A DNA stretch of 64,000 nucleotides from Thinopyrum elongatum (taxonomy: Eukaryota > Streptophyta > Magnoliopsida > Poales > Poaceae). The stretch's first letter is position 1, and the number at the start of each line of letters is the position of its first letter. The DNA lies in assembly GCA_011799875.1 (NCBI GenBank), contig CM022302.1, positions 52,295,439-52,359,438 of the forward strand. Direction: 5' to 3'. The translations under genes and the position numbers were made by a program. Under the pieces are notes generated by a model, which saw nothing but the letters and a program-made list of their open reading frames with translations, did not search any database and was not told the origin of the DNA. This document shows, piece after piece, positions 58,911 to 64,000 of this stretch.

Positions 58911-59240
58911 ATGGTGAGGAGATGGGTAAGGAGTTTGGACAGACAAGAACAGGAGGTGACCAGAATAGAAACTCAGCACAAGCAGGGCTCTTCGAAAAGG
59001 AAAGCAACAGAGAGTAATGGTGATAAACAATATGCTGGTAGAACGAAACAGGCGAGAAGATTGTATATTTGTATAATAGGTACTCATGGACAAGGGTTTA
59101 CAGTTTCTGAGTGATCTTGTAATCAGTAAGGGGACATATGGAACAGTTTACAAGGCTAAGTTCCAGCATACATGTGCAACAGTGAAAGTTTCTAATTCCC
59201 TTGAAGGCTGCGGAACTCAGCAGCTATGACATGAGGTACT
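58911..59240 (+). pseudogene. Protein kinase N-lobe fragment
   Basis: From ATG 59086 a 47-codon frame reads MDKGLQFLSDLVISKGTYGT and then VYKAKFQHTCATVKV, stopping at TGA 59227-59229. KGTYGTVYKAKF fits the glycine-rich ATP loop and ATVKV fits the beta-3 strand carrying the catalytic lysine, as in plant receptor-like or U-box cytoplasmic kinases. A donor-like CATGAG|GTACTA follows. An open frame before it (58911-59114, MVRRWVRSLDRQ) is charged and could be a preceding exon, in another phase. No other kinase motifs follow, so it is a relic. Confidence 0.45.
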
Positions 59241-59690
59241 ATATTTTACTTCTTTTTATGAAATGGATACTACTTGATCAACAAACAAATGTTCTTTCCT
59301 GGTTGCTCATTAAACAAAGGGGAGACTTTTAACAAACAAAATTGAGAAATTTGAAGATGCTCCCAAATTAATATGGGCCACTAATCGGTCACTATTGCCC
59401 TGAGCGACCGCAAAGATCTTCCTCCTCAGCAGCAGCATGGCAGTGCCTCTCCTCTACTGCCCTTGTCTGCACTTCTCCGTGGTTTCGTCTCTCCTTCAGT
59501 CCTTCTCTCCATCATCCTCCAGTCTAAAACGATACCCTTACACGTCGCTTGGGCTTATCGTTTTCCTGAACCTCGTTCCTATATATGTGATTGCTCCTTT
59601 TCTACCTTTATCGTATTTAGTTTCTATATGGTATCGATTTAACCATCCATGACCATCAATGAGTGTGATGGCCGTATTTAGTTTACTGCA

Positions 59691-61780
59691 TCGGGGCCTT
59701 CTTATTATATCAAAGGATATGTGGACAAGATATAAGTCATGCTTGACTGCAATAAATATTTCTAAGGTAAAACAATCTAAAGGTGAACCGTTAGCAATGT
59801 TTTGATTTAAACTTGTAATTCCCTCTGCATTAGCTTGGCCATAAAAAACAAAATAATGGCTGCAATCTAATGCTTGTGAAAATTCCATGATGCCTAACAC
59901 TTGAGCACAACTTATTTTGCTATTTGAAAGGTGAGTCCATTGAACAATTTTTTTGGTGAAATAATTTCTTGAGAAATTCATTAATCTCACTAAATTAACT
60001 TTGGTCATATCAGTATACAGAAGACACATCAGTGGTGGCAACAGCTTAGACCTAATGATGACCAAATACGAGTTTTCTGCTTCGGTGCCTCCTTATATCT
60101 ATTAAAAGAAATGCCAACAATAAGTTCTGCTTGACTGCAATAGATGTTCCTGCTAAAGTAAAACAATCTAAAGGTGAACTGGTACCAATGTCCTGATTTG
60201 AACTCGTAAGCTTGCCATAAGAAAACACAATAATTGTTGCGATCTAGTGATTTGCACAATTTCATGATGTCTAAAGAATGCTACTCATGTCTCAGTGTGC
60301 AAGATCCTTCCTTTACTAATCTAACTACCTTGAAATGATAACTAGAACATACAAACAAACAAATCAGTGCTACACTCCTAAGCTGATTACCAAATAGTAC
60401 TTCACTAGTTCCATTCTACATGCTTCTAGGTTCTAGCAACAGCAGCCTCAGCCATGTCCAAGCAACAAGATCACAATCACGGTGGCTTATAAATTGGTCT
60501 TAATTAACTTACATATTGTGCAGAACTAAATGTCGTTAATGCTCTTGCCACCTTGTCCGACAGGCAGACACACCTATCATTATACAGACCACAAAAGATT
60601 AACTCCAGTTTAATCTCCATGATCAGCCATAAGCACCCTATTTCTGAGCAACATGTATTAACTGTTGAGGAGCAACATAACCTTAATCAACGCCATCTCC
60701 AATCCTCGACACACCAGCCTGACCTGCAGCACCCGCATCTATGGGCTCATCAGCTCGCAGTGCCTCCATGCTTTGCTCCAGCATCTCCTTCTCAGCAACT
60801 TCCTGAGTACCTTCCCAATATACGAAAATCATTAGACATTAAGGAGCTCACGAGATAAGTAATATGCGGAAAATCAGCGTTCAGAACTGTCTATCATGGT
60901 CACATTGGTATAATATTGACCACAACAAAATTTGAGATACGTAACAGCAATACAAGCTTTGAAGTGTTTGCCATTCTGATCGGCAATACAAACTTGGAAT
61001 ACATAGCCAGACAAAGACAAGTGCACATAAAGAGATGGATCCTAAAAGAACTTAAGAGTCATGAAATAAAAAATAGCTTCATGTAGCAGGACTTCATAAA
61101 TTGCAACTACTATAACGAATTTCTAACTTGGGAAACTAAGGGTTCTAAGGAGCAACAAACAGAAAATGATGTGTGTCTTCTTACAAAAACTAATTATCTG
61201 CATTTGGTATGTGCCTTGAAGGAGTGAGATAGAGGTGGGTGAGAAGTTTAAACTGTCTAAAAAACATGTTTCCCTGTCTCTAATTTATTTTCAGAAGATT
61301 ATCTCAAATGAAACAGTTACTTTGCGCAAGCAATTCTCGCTATTTGAATGGCAACTCCACTGAGTATTTTTTGTAGAGAAAAGTCCCTTGAGAACTTAGT
61401 CAAGATCGCCTAGGTTTTCTCATATCAAATACAAGAGATGCATGCATTTGTGGTAGCAATGGCTCAGGTTTCTATTTGAATTATACCAACTATGCATCCT
61501 TATATATCTATCAAAATAAACACAAGAGAAATTTATATAGGATGTACCCTTTATCAAAATAAGACTTTCTGCCCCCTTTTATATATCTATCAAATGAGAG
61601 CAGACAAGACAAATCCTGCTGATTGAATGAATGTTTCCAATGCAGGTCAACAGGATTTCGAACTTATATCATTTCCCAATTAGCATGACCATAAAAACCT
61701 GTTCACCAAAATAATTGTTGCAATCTAGTGCCCTTTACAATTCTACAATGTCTCCAAAATGCCGCTCATGGTAGGCAAGA
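59691..61780 (-). repeat. Diverged repeated modules downstream of the F-box gene
   Basis: Three related blocks lie at 59691-59925, 60084-60300 and 61573-61770. They share elements such as CTTGACTGCAATA, GTAAAACAATCTAAAGGTGA and TTGCAATCTAG. A second module (GCTATTTGAA...TGGTAGCAATGGCTCAG) before the third block (61340-61475) also precedes the second (59920-60055). The order is R, S-R, spacer, S-R. Minus-strand frames over the first two blocks (59538-60065 and 60029-60265) differ between copies and show no domain. They may be 3' remains of former tandem F-box genes, since they lie downstream of one. Confidence 0.6.
60861..61339. other. Intergenic, nothing recognised
   Basis: Ordinary AT-rich DNA with no supported frame, between the repeated modules. 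Confidence 0.5.
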
Positions 61781-62145
61781 TCCTTTATTTTACTCGTCTG
61801 ATTACCTAAAAATGGCAAGCAGCGCAGACAACTAAATAAATCATTGTTATGTTCCTGAGCTTGATTAGCTTTGCCACAAGCACTGCCAAGTAACAACTAT
61901 CATTCCGTGTAAAAAGAATTACCAGTTACAATAATGAACTACGTAGCATCAGAAAGCTATCTGATATGAAAGGAGGGAGATAACTAGGAGGAGGCAAAAG
62001 AATGTTTACCACTTGATACCGTGGGTGACGACAACAACGATGGTGGGAAGTTACTATATGTGTGGCCCGACAGTTCACTACACACTCTCTGAAGCAGAAA
62101 TGTTCTGCTGTCAAGCATGAAACAGCAGCTTGAATTGCAGGAAGT

Positions 62146-63305
62146 TCATCCTCGCTGAAGCAGGAGCAAGTACCTGTCCTCCACTGAACCAGCGAGCTCA
62201 TAAGAAGAATCTGGTGATAGTGAGAGCTCGTAACAAGAACCCAGTGAGAGTGAGATAGTCTTCTCCCTCTGCCACTGGCCGGCACTCCCAGCATTGTTTT
62301 GCTTAATGGTATAATGTAAACTGAAGTAAAGTGGACCAAATTCAAGCAGAAACATCCCAAGCCTGCCTTCCCCTGCCTCCACCATGGCTATACCATGAGA
62401 ACGTCTGGCTTCTTCTGGGGGGTCGGCAACGGAGAACTCCATCCTCCGGGTGTCGAACACCAGCATTTTCATTACCTCCATCCAATGAACCGACTTTGTC
62501 ACCCAGTAGAAGCAGCTAGAAGCATATGTGCCGAAGTAGAAGAGTGTGTTGTTTGTTGAATATGGCAAGCCAGCAAGCAAATCGCTCCAACTAACGGATG
62601 GAATGGCTCGCCATTGTCCGGTGATGGAAGAGAAGACAAAGGCGAACAACTTAGTTTTGCTCTGCCCCATCCACATCACTCTGAATGATGTTGCTGCTTC
62701 GTCGTTGTCCGGTGGAATGAGGAAGGCCTCATATTTGCGGACTGGGTCTTGCTCTTGCTCCATAGCGGCTGCTAGGTCGCCCAAGATAGGGGGGAGCACA
62801 AGGTAGCGCCGGTGCAAGGGGTCGCAAACCGCCATCTCCTCCTTGTGGTGCTGGCCGCGGGGGCTGTGGAGGAGGACGCGGCCATCCCGACTGTCCTGGA
62901 CGACCCAGTGGTGGGCGGGGGCGGGAAGGAAGGAGAAGGAGAAGTCGACGGCGAGAGTGACGACGCTGGCTGCGGACGCGGAGGGGTGAGGCGGCTCGGC
63001 CGGGTGGAAGCCTTTGCCTGTACTGTCAAGGAGGCCGAGGAGGGGCGGGCCGGGGTGTGGAGCTTGCGGTACTGCCGGAGGAAGGGGCGGTCGGCGATGA
63101 GGCGGCGGAACGCGATGCAGGCGACGGAGGTGCGTACGATGTCGGCTGGATCGGGGATGCGGAGGAAGATGTCCAGCAGGAGCTCGTCGTGGATCGGCGG
63201 CGAGGAAGTTTCCCGGGGCCCATGCCGCCGCGGAAACAGATGAGATGGGGACTGGCGCCGGTGCTCCACGCGGATCTTGCGCTCGCCGGCCGCGCCGCCG
63301 GCCAT
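62146..63305 (-). pseudogene. F-box protein gene with a one-base frame shift
   Basis: It starts at ATG 63305 (MAGGAAGERKIRVEHRRQ). The F-box lies at about residues 37-82 (HDELLLDIFLRIPDPADIVR, then CIAFRRLI and FLRQYRKLH), the part that would bind SKP1 in an SCF ubiquitin ligase. After RKLHTP the frame must move by one base, near 63041-63056 in a C-rich run, to continue as PPLLGLLDSTGKGFHPAEPP and through MAVCDPLHRRYLVLPPIL to the stop at 62146. With the shift repaired conceptually, the locus is about 386 codons and follows the layout of grass F-box proteins of unknown substrate (DPLHRRY, FAFVFSSITGQWRAI). The shift may be a real null allele or a sequencing error in the CCCC run. The surrounding sequence is clean, which favours a real change. 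Confidence 0.8.
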
Positions 63306-63446
63306 CGCGCCGCAGTTGGAACCCTAGCTAGTATAGTATGGTGGGAGCGAGGAGTGTGGGGATTGGGGGGAGCGCTTGTTGCTTCAATTCCGTCAAGTTT
63401 GGAGGGTCTTCCTGCAAATACAACGACGGAGGTGTCTCTTGCTTAA

Positions 63447-63574
63447 GGGCCTGCTCGGTTCACAGGGAAAATGGAGGGGTTTGACAAGGATTGGCAGGGA
63501 TTACACCCTCTACAAGTCAAAATCCTCTCCAATCCACCCCAATCCCTTTGTAAGGGGTGTAACCAAACAAAGCC
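63447..63574. mobile_element. 128-bp Tourist-like MITE
   Basis: The ends GGGCCTGCTCGGTT and AACCAAACAAAGCC are imperfect inverted repeats with TAA on both sides (63444-63446 and 63575-63577), typical of PIF/Harbinger-derived Tourist MITEs. It lies about 140 bases upstream of the F-box ATG, so it may sit in or next to that promoter. Confidence 0.75.
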
Positions 63575-63577
63575 TAA

Positions 63578-64000
63578 ATTTATCGATCGATCAAACTCAA
63601 ACAGAACCAATGTAATCACAAGATCAACGAGAGTTAGTACTTAAAAGTACACGAGAGAGAGAGAGGTCATTTCAGAAGAGATGGAGTCACTACTTAGAAG
63701 CATTTGGATGATCTGTGCGTAAAAATAATCAAATGGTGGTGCTCACTTTTGTCAATTGCTTCGAGTAACCATATACATAGTTCCTCCATCATATCCGTTT
63801 TCTTTTTGAGATAAAACAAGTGATGGACTTACGATGATTCCGCCTCAGTATTAAAAAAAACACGAGGAACTACTTATTACAGGACCATAGACCGAAGGCC
63901 ATCAAGTAAATATTGAGAATCCACTGGGTGAGGTGGCGGAGCCTTCACCATGTGCATGGTGCATCAGCATGAAAGAGTGTGTAGTACAGTACTGATACGT
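63578..64000. other. Region upstream of the F-box gene, no gene seen
   Basis: It contains a short GA-rich tract near 63651-63664 and otherwise ordinary AT-rich DNA. Confidence 0.5.

Noticed and set aside
59538..60065. 175-residue minus-strand frame
   Set aside because: Its diverged sister modules at 60084-60300 and 61573-61770 do not preserve the frame, so it is probably chance.

Overview
The window is plant nuclear DNA, almost certainly from a grass (Poaceae) and probably a large-genome, Triticeae-like one. I infer this from Caspar-like CACTA transposons with GCCGTCGGCATAG/CTACGGC subterminal motifs, grass-type LINE 3' ends, Tourist and Stowaway-type MITEs, and a grass-style F-box gene. I see no bacterial, organellar or viral genes. 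Most open frames are shadows in other frames.

Left two thirds (1-43.1 kb). This part is one locus written twice around a gap of 783 Ns (20628-21410). Each version has the same order: a GC-rich tandem array with a ~1 kb higher-order unit, a large CACTA element, then ~2 kb of flank. Version B (21411-43100) is mostly readable. Version A (1-20627) is the same sequence riddled with single-base insertions and deletions from about position 1200 onward. Mutations private to each internal half of the element recur in both versions, so A is best explained as uncorrected long-read sequence of locus B and not as a true second locus. In B, a 5' leader (27.6-29.1 kb) carries an 83-bp inverted repeat that would fold into a long RNA hairpin. 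It is followed by a TNP2-type transposase with DUF4218 and DUF4216 regions (29140-32863) and a second multi-exon ORF2/Transposase_24-like gene with a glycine-rich tail (33042-35460). About 5 kb of the element, from the TNP2 C-terminal half to the subterminal repeats, is then duplicated in tandem (36118-41140). Both halves carry different nonsense and frameshift lesions, so neither encodes an intact transposase set.

Middle (43-50.6 kb). Minus-strand gene remains are interrupted by two GC-rich, LINE-like retroelements. One (45018-46531, perfect 12-bp target duplication, 32-C run) splits a terminal exon whose frame is continuous across the empty site. The other (47426-49086) sits at the edge of a decayed DDM1/LSH-like SNF2 helicase gene (49102-49980) that has lost its Walker A lysine and its DEGH box.

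Right (50.6-64 kb). After an AT-rich intergenic stretch comes a complete 4154-bp non-autonomous CACTA element (54295-58448, TSD AAA). A 700-bp hAT-like element with a perfect 8-bp TSD is nested inside it, and it also carries a GC-rich piece resembling a captured gene 5' end. Then come a kinase fragment, diverged repeated modules, and a minus-strand F-box gene (62146-63305) whose frame is shifted once just after the F-box. A Tourist-like MITE lies upstream of it. Nothing here looks like a working operon or pathway. The biology is transposons, their regulation and decaying host genes.
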